From the NCBI RefSeq assembly GCF_000614065.1, contig NZ_BAKG01000005.1, positions 82,100 to 146,099 on the forward strand: a stretch of 64,000 nt of DNA, read 5' to 3'. Shown piece by piece: positions 30,533 to 39,619 of this stretch. The notes beneath the pieces were generated by a model, which saw only the letters and a program-made list of their open reading frames with translations, was not told the origin of the DNA and did not search any database. Every line of letters starts with the position of its first letter. Position 1 is the first letter of the stretch. This DNA comes from Prevotella dentasini JCM 15908 (GTDB taxonomy: Bacteria; Bacteroidota; Bacteroidia; Bacteroidales; Bacteroidaceae). A program made the position numbers and the translations under genes.

Positions 30533-32800
30533 ATGTCCGAACTTCCTCCCCTCGTCCAAGACCTTGCTCTCATACTTGTCGTGGCAGGCTTCGTAACGCT
30601 GCTGTTCAAGAAGCTGCGGCAACCATTGGTACTGGGCTACATCGTGGCAGGCTTCCTCGTGTCGCCCCACATGCCCTATCTGATGAGCGTAGTAGACAAA
30701 TCCGACATACAGACGTGGGCCGACATTGGCGTCATCTTCCTGCTTTTCTCGTTGGGACTCGACTTCTCCATCAAGAAAATCCTCAAGATGGGGGCATCGC
30801 CGATTATTGCTGCCAGTACCATTATCTTTTGTATGATGGGCTTGGGTGTCGTTGTCGGGCACGGATTCGGGTGGAAACAGATGGACTGCATCTTCCTTGG
30901 AGGCATGCTGGCAATGAGTTCGACCACCATTATCTATAAGGCGTTCAACGATATGAGCCTTTCCCAGCAGGGATTTGCCTCTACCGTGATGAGCGTTCTG
31001 ATACTTGAGGACATCCTCGCCATTGTGATGATGGTCATGCTGAGTGCCATTGCGAGCGGTTCAAGCCCTGACGGCGGACAGATTGTGGGAAGCCTGCTGA
31101 AGATAGGGTTCTTCCTCGTGCTGTGGTTCGTTATCGGTCTCTTTGCCATACCGCTCTTTTTGCGTTCAGTAAGGAAGATTCTCAACAGCGAGACACTGCT
31201 CATTGTCGCCCTCGGTTTCTGTTGCCTGATGGCTGTAATCTCCACGGAGGTAGGTTTCAGTGCTGCCTTTGGCTCGTTCGTCATGGGCAGTATTCTTGCT
31301 GAAACGATTGAGGCTGACAAGATTATACGGCTTGTCGAACCTGTCAAGAACCTTTTCGGGGCAGTTTTCTTTGTCTCTGTGGGTATGTTGGTCGACCCGA
31401 ACATCCTTGTCGGCTACGCTGTTCCCATCCTCATTCTCGTCCTTACCATCCTCGTAGGGCAGGCTTTCTTCGGCACATTGGGCTACCTTCTGGGCGGACA
31501 GTCGCTTAAGAACGCCATGCGCTGCGGCTTTTCGATGGCTCAGGTAGGCGAGTTCGCTTTCATTATCGCCTCGCTCGGCCTGTCGTTGGGGGTTATCGGC
31601 GAGTTTCTCTACCCCGTCGTGGTGGCCGTGTCGGTGATAACGACTTTCCTGACACCCTATATGATACGGGCTGCAGAGCCATGCTACAATATCCTCCTCA
31701 ACCGTTTGCCGAAGCGGTGGGTGCGCCGTCTCAGCCACATTCAGACGGGTGCACCCGACAATACGGCTTCGGACAACCAGTGGAAGTCGCTCATTAAGGC
31801 CATGATGCTGAATACCTTGATATACAGTATCCTTTCTACGGCAGTCATAGCCCTTATGTTCTCGCTGGCATTGCCGCTTTTCCGCAGGATTTCCGTTGAG
31901 CTGACAGGTTCCCATTGGATGGGAAATGCTGTGTGCGGATTGCTTACCATCCTTATTATCTCGCCTTTCCTGCGCTCCATAGTGATGAAGAAGAACCACT
32001 CGGAGGAGTTCAAGTATCTCTGGACCGTGCGCCGGCTGAATCGCCTTCCGCTTGTTTTCACGGTTCTTGCCCGTGTCCTCGTGGCGATAGGTTTTATCTT
32101 TTATGTCTGCAACTACCTCACCCGGTTCAAAAATGCACTTATCATCGCCATTGCGGTAGGCGTACTTGTGCTGATGATTCTTTCGCGCAGCCTGAAGAAA
32201 CGGAGCATCACGCTTGAGCGTCTCTTCGTTCAGAACCTGCGGGGGCGCGATATTCAGGCGCAGGTAAGCGGCAGGAAGAAACCGCTCTTTGCCGGACATC
32301 TGCTCGACAGGGACATCCACATCGGCTGTTTCGACGTGCCCGAAAGTTCGTTGTGGGCAGGCCAGACGCTCCGTCAGCTGCAGCTGCGCAACCGTTTCGG
32401 TGTCCATGTGAGCAGCATCCTCCGTGGCGCGCTCCGAATGAACATCCCCAACGGCAGCACCATTTTGTTTCCGGGCGACAAGATACAGGTTATCGGAAAC
32501 GACGAACAGCTTTCGGTCTTCTCGGCTGCCGTCCGCGACGAATTGCAGGAGGAAGACACGGAGATAGAGAAGCGCGAGATGAAGCTCCGGCAGATTGTAC
32601 TCACCGCCCGGAGTCCCTTTATAGGCAAGACGTTGAAGGAGAGCGGCATCCGCGATAAGTACAACTGCATGGTTGTAGGTGTGGACGAGGGGCAGCAGAA
32701 CCTTACCCTCATCACCCCGTCGCGTTGTCTCGAGGCAGGCGACGTGCTGTGGGTAGTGGGAGAGCAGACCGACTTGGACAGGATTCTTGCCCTCCATTAG
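30533..32800 (+). CDS. Kef-type K+/H+ antiporter with regulatory TrkA-C domains
   Basis: Inner-membrane CPA2 monovalent cation:proton antiporter. The start MSELPPLVQDLALILVVAGF at 30533 is preferred; the frame is open further upstream but lacks homologous features. About twelve hydrophobic segments span residues 1-400, with family blocks QPLVLGYIVAGFLVSPH, LGLDFSIKKI, MSSTTIIYKAFND, FGSFVMGSILAETIEA and AQVGEFAFIIASLGLS. Extra membrane segments follow around residues 440-560. Two RCK/TrkA-C-like domains close the protein (DIHIGCFDVPESSLWAGQTL; RQIVLTARSPFIGKTLKESG). Total 755 residues. Likely role: pH or K+ homeostasis gated by a cytosolic ligand. The upstream leader is a degenerate TAACT/CTCC-rich tract. 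Confidence 0.9.
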   Translation: MSELPPLVQDLALILVVAGFVTLLFKKLRQPLVLGYIVAGFLVSPHMPYLMSVVDKSDIQTWADIGVIFLLFSLGLDFSIKKILKMGASPIIAASTIIFCMMGLGVVVGHGFGWKQMDCIFLGGMLAMSSTTIIYKAFNDMSLSQQGFASTVMSVLILEDILAIVMMVMLSAIASGSSPDGGQIVGSLLKIGFFLVLWFVIGLFAIPLFLRSVRKILNSETLLIVALGFCCLMAVISTEVGFSAAFGSFVMGSILAETIEADKIIRLVEPVKNLFGAVFFVSVGMLVDPNILVGYAVPILILVLTILVGQAFFGTLGYLLGGQSLKNAMRCGFSMAQVGEFAFIIASLGLSLGVIGEFLYPVVVAVSVITTFLTPYMIRAAEPCYNILLNRLPKRWVRRLSHIQTGAPDNTASDNQWKSLIKAMMLNTLIYSILSTAVIALMFSLALPLFRRISVELTGSHWMGNAVCGLLTILIISPFLRSIVMKKNHSEEFKYLWTVRRLNRLPLVFTVLARVLVAIGFIFYVCNYLTRFKNALIIAIAVGVLVLMILSRSLKKRSITLERLFVQNLRGRDIQAQVSGRKKPLFAGHLLDRDIHIGCFDVPESSLWAGQTLRQLQLRNRFGVHVSSILRGALRMNIPNGSTILFPGDKIQVIGNDEQLSVFSAAVRDELQEEDTEIEKREMKLRQIVLTARSPFIGKTLKESGIRDKYNCMVVGVDEGQQNLTLITPSRCLEAGDVLWVVGEQTDLDRILALH

Positions 32801-32972
32801 ACCGGGAGACGGCAATGCCGACGGCTCCGGGCCGTTGGCGTCGTGCCCTTATCGTTCTATGCCGTCTTTTTCATACTTCCTTTCTTCTGTCCTCGGTGAT
32901 GTTCTGCCGGTATTCCGTAAAGTGCTACGGCTGTAGGCAGATTGTCGGTGGCATGCCGTCATGGTACGACAA

Positions 32973-33008
32973 CAGGGAAACAGGACAATGTGCTTGCCTG
33001 TTTCCCTG
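32973..33008. terminator. 12-bp hairpin between antiporter and nitroreductase
   Basis: CAGGGAAACAGG (32973-32984) pairs perfectly with CCTGTTTCCCTG (32997-33008). It lies just past the nitroreductase stop on the minus strand. Neither side has a strong T tract, so terminator function is tentative. Confidence 0.55.
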
Positions 33009-33028
33009 CAGTCGTTCTGCGGCTTGTC

Positions 33029-33544
33029 CTATCCGACGTAGAACACGCGCCCGTCCTTGCGCGGTGCCGTCTTTCCCTCGCGCTGTGCATAGCCGAGGAT
33101 ACAGAAGCCAATGCCCTCGTAGTCGCCGCCGACTCCCCATTCGGCAAGCATCTTCTTGCCGTCCTCGCGCTCGAAGGTTTCCCGCGCACGGTTAATCCAG
33201 CAGCTGCCCAGTCCCACGGCATGGGCGGCGTTCAGCAGATTGCCCATCATCAGTGCCCCGTCATAGACATGGTTCGGACTCTCTTTGCGGGCCAATACCG
33301 CCAGTACGACAGGCGCACCATAGAAGGGGTCGCTCTTCGTCCCCATGATTTCACCGTTTATTTCCGACAGGCGGTCGCGGACGGCCTTGTCGGTAATCTC
33401 CACGACGATGGCGGTCTGCATCCCCATTCCGCTTGGGGCATACAATCCTGCTTCTATGACTTTGTCTATGAGTTCCTGTCCGGGTTTTCTTGACTCAAAT
33501 GCGCGTACACTTCGGCGCGTCTTCATTGTTTCTAATGCTTCCAT
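33029..33544 (-). CDS. nitroreductase-family FMN protein
   Basis: 171-residue NAD(P)H-dependent flavoprotein of the nitroreductase family. The N-terminal FMN-binding block is MKTRRSVRAFESRKPGQELI, followed by GLYAPSGMGMQTAIVVEITD. The central DGALMMGNLLNAAHAVGLGS and the ending GIGFCILGYAQREGK complete the family pattern. Physiological substrate unknown; members reduce quinones, nitro compounds or act as generic oxidoreductases. It stands alone, with the dispersed repeat and then the mobile element upstream. Confidence 0.9.
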   Translation of the reverse strand: MEALETMKTRRSVRAFESRKPGQELIDKVIEAGLYAPSGMGMQTAIVVEITDKAVRDRLSEINGEIMGTKSDPFYGAPVVLAVLARKESPNHVYDGALMMGNLLNAAHAVGLGSCWINRARETFEREDGKKMLAEWGVGGDYEGIGFCILGYAQREGKTAPRKDGRVFYVG

Positions 33545-33726
33545 ATTGTCTTTTATTTACTTGATAATCTTATCTGACACGGATGATAAAACAAAAAATG
33601 TACCAAAACAGGAGGGTCATTTCTTCCGAAAAATGATGTGTTTGCGGTCTGTTCTTATATAGAAATACAATGTTTTATTATCCTGCATGTAAGGCGTTGA
33701 TATTCAGTGTTTTGTAAATGAGCTTG

Positions 33727-33743
33727 CGAAAGTGCCGCTTTCG
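33727..33743. repeat. dispersed palindrome CGAAAGTGCCGCTTTCG, copy 3
   Basis: Identical 17-mer to copy 1, followed by the related CCGCGAAACGGGCTTG. It lies about 135 bp outside the left end of the mobile element. Confidence 0.75.
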
Positions 33744-33877
33744 TACCGCGAAACGGGCTTGTTCGCACCGTAAGATAATTCCTAAAATACAACTTGTTGA
33801 AAATAAAGAAGTTACCTTGTTGGCATAACTAAACAGGTAACGATTTGGAAACGAGCGAGCTACTTGGCTTCGCTGTT

Positions 33878-33887
33878 TTCTGCCTAA
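33878..33887. other. candidate attachment site, left
   Basis: TTCTGCCTAA is repeated at the right end in the same orientation. Upstream of both copies are GTTACCT and GGTAACGNTTTGG in the same order (33811, 33836 here; 45204, 45223 at the right). Confidence 0.45.
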
Positions 33888-33892
33888 CAAAG

Positions 33893-33947
33893 AACGCTTG
33901 TTATTCTGTCTGCAAAGATAATACTTTGTTACCGAATAACAAGCGTT
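33893..33947. repeat. 14-bp inverted repeat around a promoter-like box at the element's left end
   Basis: Perfect arms 33893-33906 and 33934-33947 enclose 27 bp. These contain TATCTTTG on the minus strand (33913-33920), and GTTACCGAATA (33928-33938), which recurs at 45183-45193 near the integrase end. It may be an integrase arm site or a terminal hairpin. Confidence 0.6.
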
Positions 33948-34004
33948 TTCGATGAAATATTCACGTTTCTGCATTATCTAATGCTGTTTGTCGTTGGAAT
34001 AGGG

Positions 34005-35065
34005 CTATAACCCTCGTCCTCTTTTCTTCTTTTTGTTGGCTTGGTTTCTAAGTTTACGCTGCCACGCAGCTTCGGCATAGTCATTGCCTTGTGAGGTTGG
34101 TGTAATCAATTCGCCCAACCCTTCCATTACTTCATCGGCTGCGCTAACAATGGTGTCTGCCACTGCACCAATGGAATTCTGCACTCGTGGGCTGTCATTG
34201 TCTCGTGAGATTGAGGAACGACTTGGAGGTACAAGCTGATAACCTGTATCAGACTGTTCATTCCTTTCTGTTGCCTCCTGTATTGTTTGGTGTGGCATCT
34301 TTGATTCTTCCTTGTTGGTTGCTTCAAAGCTCTTCTGCAAGGAACGGTATCCGAATTCCCTACCGATTTCGGAAGCCTTGAAGGACTGTCTTGTGTATGA
34401 GAACCTCAAGCCATAGACCTTGCCCTGCTTGTTTTTCATGCGCTCTATGGTAATGCCGTTCTTGTTCAACTCATAGAGGAACATGGAATGCCCTGTAATG
34501 CCTGTTTCTTTGTACTTCTCAAGCAGGGTGTAGCAGATATTCTGTACTTGTTGCTTTGTTTGCTCTCTTGTGGGATTAGCCTTTGTTTTTTGGTGTTTCC
34601 TTTCCGCCTTGACCTCCTTTGCGATGGTCAAGCCTTTCTCCCTGCTGATTTCCTCCGCCACTCTCGCTGCCCTGTTGCTTACAAAAGTCGTGTCATAGAC
34701 CTCCCCATACAGGCTGATGCGGTTGGCAATGATATGGATATGCCTGTTATCGGTGTCCTTATGCGTTACCGCTACCCATTGGTGGTTGTCAAGTCCCATT
34801 TGCTTGGCAAACAGATGGGCTATCCGCATGAGTTCAGATACGGGCAACTTCTTCTCGTCCTGCGGTGCGATGCCTATTTCGATACGGAGAAACTTGTTCC
34901 TGCAACGGCTGTTATAGTCGCTGACCACCTTCATTTCCTCATAGACAGTCTTTGGCTCCCTGCTGCAAAGATTGTGGAAGGCAAGCCGGCTACCGAGCTT
35001 GCCTTCCCTAAATATATAGTCCAAAGCCGTACTTCCGTGGCTATCGCCTTACATTTTCCTATCAT
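34005..35065 (-). CDS. relaxase / mobilization nuclease (one frameshift)
   Basis: MOBP-type relaxase (relaxase/mobilisation nuclease domain, PF03432 type) that would nick oriT and lead the strand into the recipient. The normal Bacteroides-type N-terminus MIGKCKAIAHGSTALDYIFR is recovered by starting at 35065 and adding one base near 35039. The histidine cluster HKDTDNRHIHIIANRIS carries the metal-binding HxHxxxNR motif. The C-terminal third is basic and low in complexity (NQANKKKKRGRGL). Corrected length is 353 residues. The start overlaps the end of mobC, showing coupling. Confidence 0.9.
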
Positions 35066-35480
35066 CTTTTGTCATATTTAAGACTATATATATCTCATCG
35101 TCCACACGAAAATGGGGGTCGTAAAATCGCTTAAATGCTTCTTTGGCACATAGCGAAAGGTTCTTTGTGGTATGTACCCATCTTTCATCCTTGACCTTGA
35201 TGAGGTTGGAAACCTGCCCGTAGAACCTTCCTGTATGCTGAAGAATGGCAATGGCTTCCCTCTCATTGTCGGTCATCTTGGGGACGGCTGTTACCTCTCC
35301 GTTAAGGAGTATCTCACGGCAGTAATCGGAGAACTTCCGCCCTGCGCTTTCCGCCCTTGATTTGATACGCAGCTTTTCCTCTAAGGTGCATCTAACCTTG
35401 ATGAACTCCGTCTTGTTCTTCCGCTGTTCTTCTCTATCCTGTTGCTGCCATCGGGCAGAATTTCCTTTGTATCTGCTCAT
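35049..35480 (-). CDS. mobC: MobC-like relaxosome accessory protein
   Basis: 143-residue basic protein. KTEFIKVRCTLEEKLRIKSR looks like a ribbon-helix-helix DNA-binding start, and FSDYCREILLNGEV, ILQHTGRFYGQVSNLIK and AKEAFKRFYDP match the plasmid mobilization MobC family. It would bind oriT and assist the relaxase, whose gene overlaps its 3' end by 17 bases. The candidate oriT lies directly upstream. Confidence 0.82.
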   Translation of the reverse strand: MSRYKGNSARWQQQDREEQRKNKTEFIKVRCTLEEKLRIKSRAESAGRKFSDYCREILLNGEVTAVPKMTDNEREAIAILQHTGRFYGQVSNLIKVKDERWVHTTKNLSLCAKEAFKRFYDPHFRVDDEIYIVLNMTKDDRKM

Positions 35481-35573
35481 ATAAGTTTCCTTGAAAGTTA
35501 ATCATTGAATATAATTTGTTGTTGTTTAATTTCTGAACACTGACCGATGAGAACGGAGTGATTACGGTCTAAT

Positions 35574-35641
35574 CTCCCCGATAATCGAACGAGGGGAGCA
35601 AGAGCAGTTTGTGGGTACAAACTGACGTCTTGCAATGTCAG
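35574..35641. other. candidate origin of transfer (three short hairpins)
   Basis: Between mobC and the DUF3408 gene three inverted repeats are packed together: CTCCCC/GGGGAG (35574-35579, 35593-35598), CAGTTTGT-GGGT-ACAAACTG (35605-35624) and CTGAC/GTCAG (35622-35626, 35637-35641). Position beside the relaxosome genes and hairpin structure fit an oriT. The nick site cannot be assigned. Confidence 0.5.
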
Positions 35642-35841
35642 CTAACGAAACGTTTACGCACAAGGCGTTTTGTAGCCTAAAAATGAATGCCGTGCATTCC
35701 GTGCCTGCCTGCGTTCGTGAAACTCTCATCGTTCTCTTTATTCAGCAAATGTCCGTTACTCTGTTCTCTGAAAGGGGTCGAGGGGTTTGAGTGGAAAGGT
35801 TGTCCCTTTTCAGGAATACCCTTGACCCTTTTCCTGTGGGT

Positions 35842-36276
35842 TCAAAGCTTCCTCCATTTTTCTATGTCCTCACCATATTCCTCCAAGTGCCGGACTATAA
35901 TGTTCTCTACGAAGCTGGACAGGTTGCTGCCCCTGTCGCCCAACCTACGCACGATGAAGTCCGCACGCTCCTGTGTTTCCCTGCTCAGATAGACCGCCTT
36001 TCGGTCGTTCAGTCTGGTTGGCACAAGATAGGCTTGCTTGTAGGCGGTGAGCGTTTCTTTTCTCATCTTGGCACTGACGCGTCTCTGAACGGGCATATTC
36101 CCTGTGTTCCGTGCAGGCTCCGAGTGCGTGGTATTCTCTGTGTTCTGTTCGTCTGTTGGTCTTCCCGTTTCAGGAACCGCAGTCGCTTCTTGTGAAGTAG
36201 ATTCGTCCTCTGCTTCATCTTCCACGCCCAAATATCTTAAAAAATCTTTGTCTGTTATCTTTGTCTTCTTTTCCAT
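35842..36276 (-). CDS. DUF3408-family protein of mobilizable elements
   Basis: 144 residues. An acidic, disordered N-terminal half (GVEDEAEDESTSQEATAVPE) precedes a basic helical domain (VSAKMRKETLTAYKQAYLVP, RKAVYLSRETQERADFIVRR, GSNLSSFVENIIVRHLEEYG) typical of DUF3408 proteins found in Bacteroides conjugative and mobilizable elements. The C-terminal part resembles ribbon-helix-helix DNA-binding or partition-like proteins. It lies 4 bp downstream of the primase gene, so it is in the same operon. Precise role unknown. Confidence 0.8.
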   Translation of the reverse strand: MEKKTKITDKDFLRYLGVEDEAEDESTSQEATAVPETGRPTDEQNTENTTHSEPARNTGNMPVQRRVSAKMRKETLTAYKQAYLVPTRLNDRKAVYLSRETQERADFIVRRLGDRGSNLSSFVENIIVRHLEEYGEDIEKWRKL

Positions 36277-36280
36277 ACCC

Positions 36281-37267
36281 TTATCTCATTTTATGTTTGA
36301 CTTGTTTTGATTTATCGATTTGATTTTGCACCAGTGTCTTTACCTGCCATTTCTGTTCCCTCTGCTCACGGACACGGCTGACATGAAAATCGTTGAGGTC
36401 TTTGAAGTCCCTGTAATATCGGGACATGTCCTCCACCTTGAAACCTGCTCTGATAAAATCATTGGTTGCTCTCCGTCCTGCTTCATCATTGTCAAGGAAA
36501 GCACGGATATGCGTTAGGTTGTGGTCATTCAGGTAGCGAACGGTTCTCGTCACGTTGCTCACGGAGTTCATCACAAGGCAGGGGTTGGCAACTTTTTCTT
36601 TCATTGAAAGGATAGATAAAAAGTCCATAAATCCTTCGAATACACAGATTGGTTGTATTCTGTCCGTTATCTTATCCGTGAATATCGGAGTAATGTCCTT
36701 CGGGGCAATCGTTCCCTTGAACGTATTATCGTCCCGAAGCTCATAGCCTCCCGATTGATTGGCGAAGCCGATGGCCTGATAGCGCCTGCCCCTTACCTCA
36801 TAGCAGATACATTTGAGGAAAGGTATTGCCCTGCTAAGGTCGATACAGCGCTTATCGGTAAGATAGGCCTCTAAGTGAGGAGGCAAGGTGTCTGATACCT
36901 CTATCAGTTTCCTTGCCCCACTTGGCTGCCATGGCGTGACTGGACCGGTACCTATGCCTGACCTCTCTTTTGAAAGACCGTACGCTGCATCAAGGGAAGC
37001 GGTCTGTCCCAAACGGCAGATGGCTTCCTGCAGCGTGCAGCCCTCCAAGCGCATACAGAGGTCGATGATGCTGCCGCCCTTGCCCTCTCCATAGTCTATC
37101 CATAGGTTCTTCCGTGTGTCAACCTTGAAGCTCGGATGCGTTTCTTCCCTCAGCGGTGAGCGGTACATGGCATAGGCAGGTGTCCTGCGCACGGGCTTAA
37201 TGCCTTTCCTTTCAAGATACTCCACGATGGGGTATCGCTTGATGAGTGATAAATCTTCTTCTTTCAT
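36281..37267 (-). CDS. toprim-domain primase-like protein
   Basis: 328 residues. The N-terminus SLIKRYPIVEYLERKGIKPV and RSPLREETHPSFKVDTRKNL align with the DnaG-type CHC2 zinc domain, but the usual cysteines of the zinc ribbon are not seen. IDYGEGKGGSIIDLCMRLEG follows. A toprim core comes later: CVFEGFMDFLSIL (catalytic Glu) and RAFLDNDEAGRRATNDFIRA (DxD-like). Likely primes replication of the transferred strand or the excised element. It lies downstream of the VapE-like gene in the same direction. Confidence 0.85.
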   Translation of the reverse strand: MKEEDLSLIKRYPIVEYLERKGIKPVRRTPAYAMYRSPLREETHPSFKVDTRKNLWIDYGEGKGGSIIDLCMRLEGCTLQEAICRLGQTASLDAAYGLSKERSGIGTGPVTPWQPSGARKLIEVSDTLPPHLEAYLTDKRCIDLSRAIPFLKCICYEVRGRRYQAIGFANQSGGYELRDDNTFKGTIAPKDITPIFTDKITDRIQPICVFEGFMDFLSILSMKEKVANPCLVMNSVSNVTRTVRYLNDHNLTHIRAFLDNDEAGRRATNDFIRAGFKVEDMSRYYRDFKDLNDFHVSRVREQREQKWQVKTLVQNQIDKSKQVKHKMR

Positions 37268-37460
37268 TGTCGTGATACTTTAAGTGTTTGAATTATAAAG
37301 GATTGTTTGAACTATATTTGATTGCATTTGAATATTTTGTCCTTTTCCTAAGTTTTCCCCTCCAAACTTTTTTCATCTTTCTTCTTACTACAGACTACTT
37401 TATCCTAAATTATTGATAATCAGGTGTATTTTATTGTTTCTGATATAACTACGCATGCTA

Positions 37461-38747
37461 CTACATTTGGCTACTGCAACTACCCAGCAAAGGACACGGC
37501 AGGATTTTCCTTACCTTGTACACATAGATAGGACTGCCACCATCTCGCCTTCTGCTCACTTTCTCAAAGCCTGCCCTTTTAAGGGCTTCGCCCATACGTT
37601 TGGAGGTCAGGGGCTGCCGGGTATAGATACCCAGATAGGTAAGGATTTCCGTAGTGGTCATATAGGAGCAATGGGGATTATCATCAGTTGGTTTCTCGAA
37701 GCACCTCAACAGAAGTTCCGTTTCTGCGGTCTGCACTTGGAAATCCTCGCTCTCCCTGTATAGTTCCACTATTTCATCATCGTCAAACCAATAGCGGAAA
37801 CCTGCATTTAGCAGGGCTTTGGCTTCCGCATAGACACTGTCCATAGAAATAGCCTTTGCACGTTCTATATCAATGGAAAGCACCTCAAAGGGCAGGAACC
37901 GTCTGCTTCCTGTGGGGTCTGTCAGGAAGTCGTTGCCGTTCACCGATGCCACGAAACTTGCCAAGTGTGGGTGTTCCTCCACATACTTGTCGTAGGGCAT
38001 GCGGTATTTGACCATCGGGCAGGTTATGAGGTTCTTCAGTTCGTTCTCATCCCTCTTGTTGAGTGCTTTGAGCTGGTCGTCGATGTTTACGATAAGGTTC
38101 TGCCCGATATAGGTGAGCGTGTCCTTCTCCTGTGGATATATCTTTCCCGTGTAGCTGTAACCGTACAAGGAAGGAGGACAGAGCAAATCCAAGAATGTAG
38201 TCTTGAACTTTCCCTGCTCGCCTGTCAGCACGAGGCAGGTGTGGTTACGGCACTCGCGGTCGTCCATTGCGTTGGCGACCACTGCCACAAGCCATTTGAT
38301 GAGGTATTGTAACCATTTGTCGGAGTTGCGCACCACAACGCAACTTGCCAGTTCGGGAATGGCTTTCAGTGAAAGGGAGGAGATATTACTATTACCTTCA
38401 TCACAGCCTATATCCACCAATGGCAATGCCTTGAAATATTCCTGTATGGGATTGATGCGTGGTGAGAAGCTACTCTCGGTGATAGAGTACAGGTTATCCG
38501 ATGAGGTTATTATCCCGATGTCGTTGTCTATCTCCCTTCGGAGCGTGTTGATTTCATAGCGACCTACTTTTGAGAAGTGAGCATCGTTCTTGCTTCGGTA
38601 TTCAGTTCTTCCCAATACCGTATTGTATCTGAATTCATAGTAGTTGGAAAGATAGGCTTCTATCTCCGAGTTCTTGGAGGAAGTTTTTCTCGGTCTGAGT
38701 GTGCTGTACCCATCCTCCAATTTGCCTTTATCTGCGCTTGTTTTCAT
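37461..38747 (-). CDS. VapE/VirE-like P-loop ATPase (superfamily 3 helicase-like)
   Basis: 428 residues from the ATG at 38747. The frame is open further upstream to 39101, but the family-like sequence begins about here (NSEIEAYLSNYYEFRYNTVL). A variant Walker A is LTGEQGKFKTTFLDLL; then KDTLTYIGQNLIVNIDDQL (Walker B region), LKNLITCPMVKYRMPYDKYV and ASVNGNDFLTDPTGSRRFLP (sensor/arginine region) match the virulence-associated E family. The C-terminal wing has QPLTSKRMGEALKRAGFEKV. Together with the primase it probably unwinds and replicates the element. The 190-bp gap to the primase (37268-37460) holds no gene. Confidence 0.85.
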   Translation of the reverse strand: MKTSADKGKLEDGYSTLRPRKTSSKNSEIEAYLSNYYEFRYNTVLGRTEYRSKNDAHFSKVGRYEINTLRREIDNDIGIITSSDNLYSITESSFSPRINPIQEYFKALPLVDIGCDEGNSNISSLSLKAIPELASCVVVRNSDKWLQYLIKWLVAVVANAMDDRECRNHTCLVLTGEQGKFKTTFLDLLCPPSLYGYSYTGKIYPQEKDTLTYIGQNLIVNIDDQLKALNKRDENELKNLITCPMVKYRMPYDKYVEEHPHLASFVASVNGNDFLTDPTGSRRFLPFEVLSIDIERAKAISMDSVYAEAKALLNAGFRYWFDDDEIVELYRESEDFQVQTAETELLLRCFEKPTDDNPHCSYMTTTEILTYLGIYTRQPLTSKRMGEALKRAGFEKVSRRRDGGSPIYVYKVRKILPCPLLGSCSSQM

Positions 38748-39304
38748 TATATGCTTGGTTTTGTTTCCAAGATCTAAGTTATCAAGAGAACAGGTAAGTT
38801 CCAAGCATTCGGAGAGTGCTTGCATAATGTTGCGCCCATTGGCAATGAAGTTCGCAGGGATTTTTATGGAGACAGGGAGAGAAAAGACTGATTTAAGCCA
38901 AAACAGGAGGATAAAACAACAAGAGTGGGCAAAGATAGAAGTGTGCCCCTTGCGCACGCTTGCAGTATTCTGCACCGATATTACAAACGACAGAATCAGC
39001 ACAGAAATATGGTAGCGTTTGCCCACATCGAAAGTGCCACAAGCTGCCACCTGAACATAAGCCGATTGAATTGGATATGCACCGCCCTGTCTTTTCACCA
39101 AAAGGCGGTGAAAGAAGAAAACAGGGCAAAAAGATGCATATGTCTGCCAATGGAATGCGTTGCCTTTTCCTTTAAGTTCCCTACATTTCCCTGCTGTTCC
39201 CTCGTGCTTTGAAGTATGGGAAACGCATCCTACTTTTGCAGGCAGAAATGTGCGATAAGGCGCAAAACAAGAATAGGAATTACAAACAAAACAATAATAG
39301 AACT

Positions 39305-39607
39305 ATGGGATATTTTATCATTACGGACACAAATTGGGCAAGGCTGAGGGACGAGATACTCAGTCTTGCCGAGACCTGCCACAAGGCATTCGGGGAACAG
39401 AGCAGGCACACGGATTGGCTACACAACGGTGACGTATGTAAGTTGCTCAACATCAGCAAGCGCACCTTGCAGCACTACCGTGATACGGGTGTACTGCCAT
39501 TCTCCCAAATCGGGCACAAGTGCTACTACAAGCGTGAGGATGTGGAACGATTGTTGGAAACCAAATCAGTGAAATCGAACACAGACAAATCTAAGAACAA
39601 CAAATAA
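39305..39607 (+). CDS. excisionase-like helix-turn-helix protein
   Basis: 100 residues from the ATG at 39305 (MGYFIITDTNWARLRDEILS). The C-terminal half is a winged HTH of the MerR/excisionase type: DWLHNGDVCKLLNISKRTLQ, then HYRDTGVLPFSQIGHKCYYK and REDVERLLE. Such small proteins steer integration and excision in Bacteroides elements. It is divergent from the VapE operon and is followed 12 bp later by a second protein of the same architecture. Confidence 0.85.
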   Translation: MGYFIITDTNWARLRDEILSLAETCHKAFGEQSRHTDWLHNGDVCKLLNISKRTLQHYRDTGVLPFSQIGHKCYYKREDVERLLETKSVKSNTDKSKNNK

Positions 39608-39619
39608 GATAAGAGTTTT

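Noticed and set aside
31166..32815. 549-codon minus-strand open frame opposite the antiporter
   Set aside because: Antisense shadow; rich in His/Arg/Gln as expected from the reverse of a membrane-protein gene.
33893..33947. Invertible (phase-variable) promoter
   Set aside because: The arms enclose only 27 bp, too short for the usual invertase substrates, and no suitable downstream gene exists.
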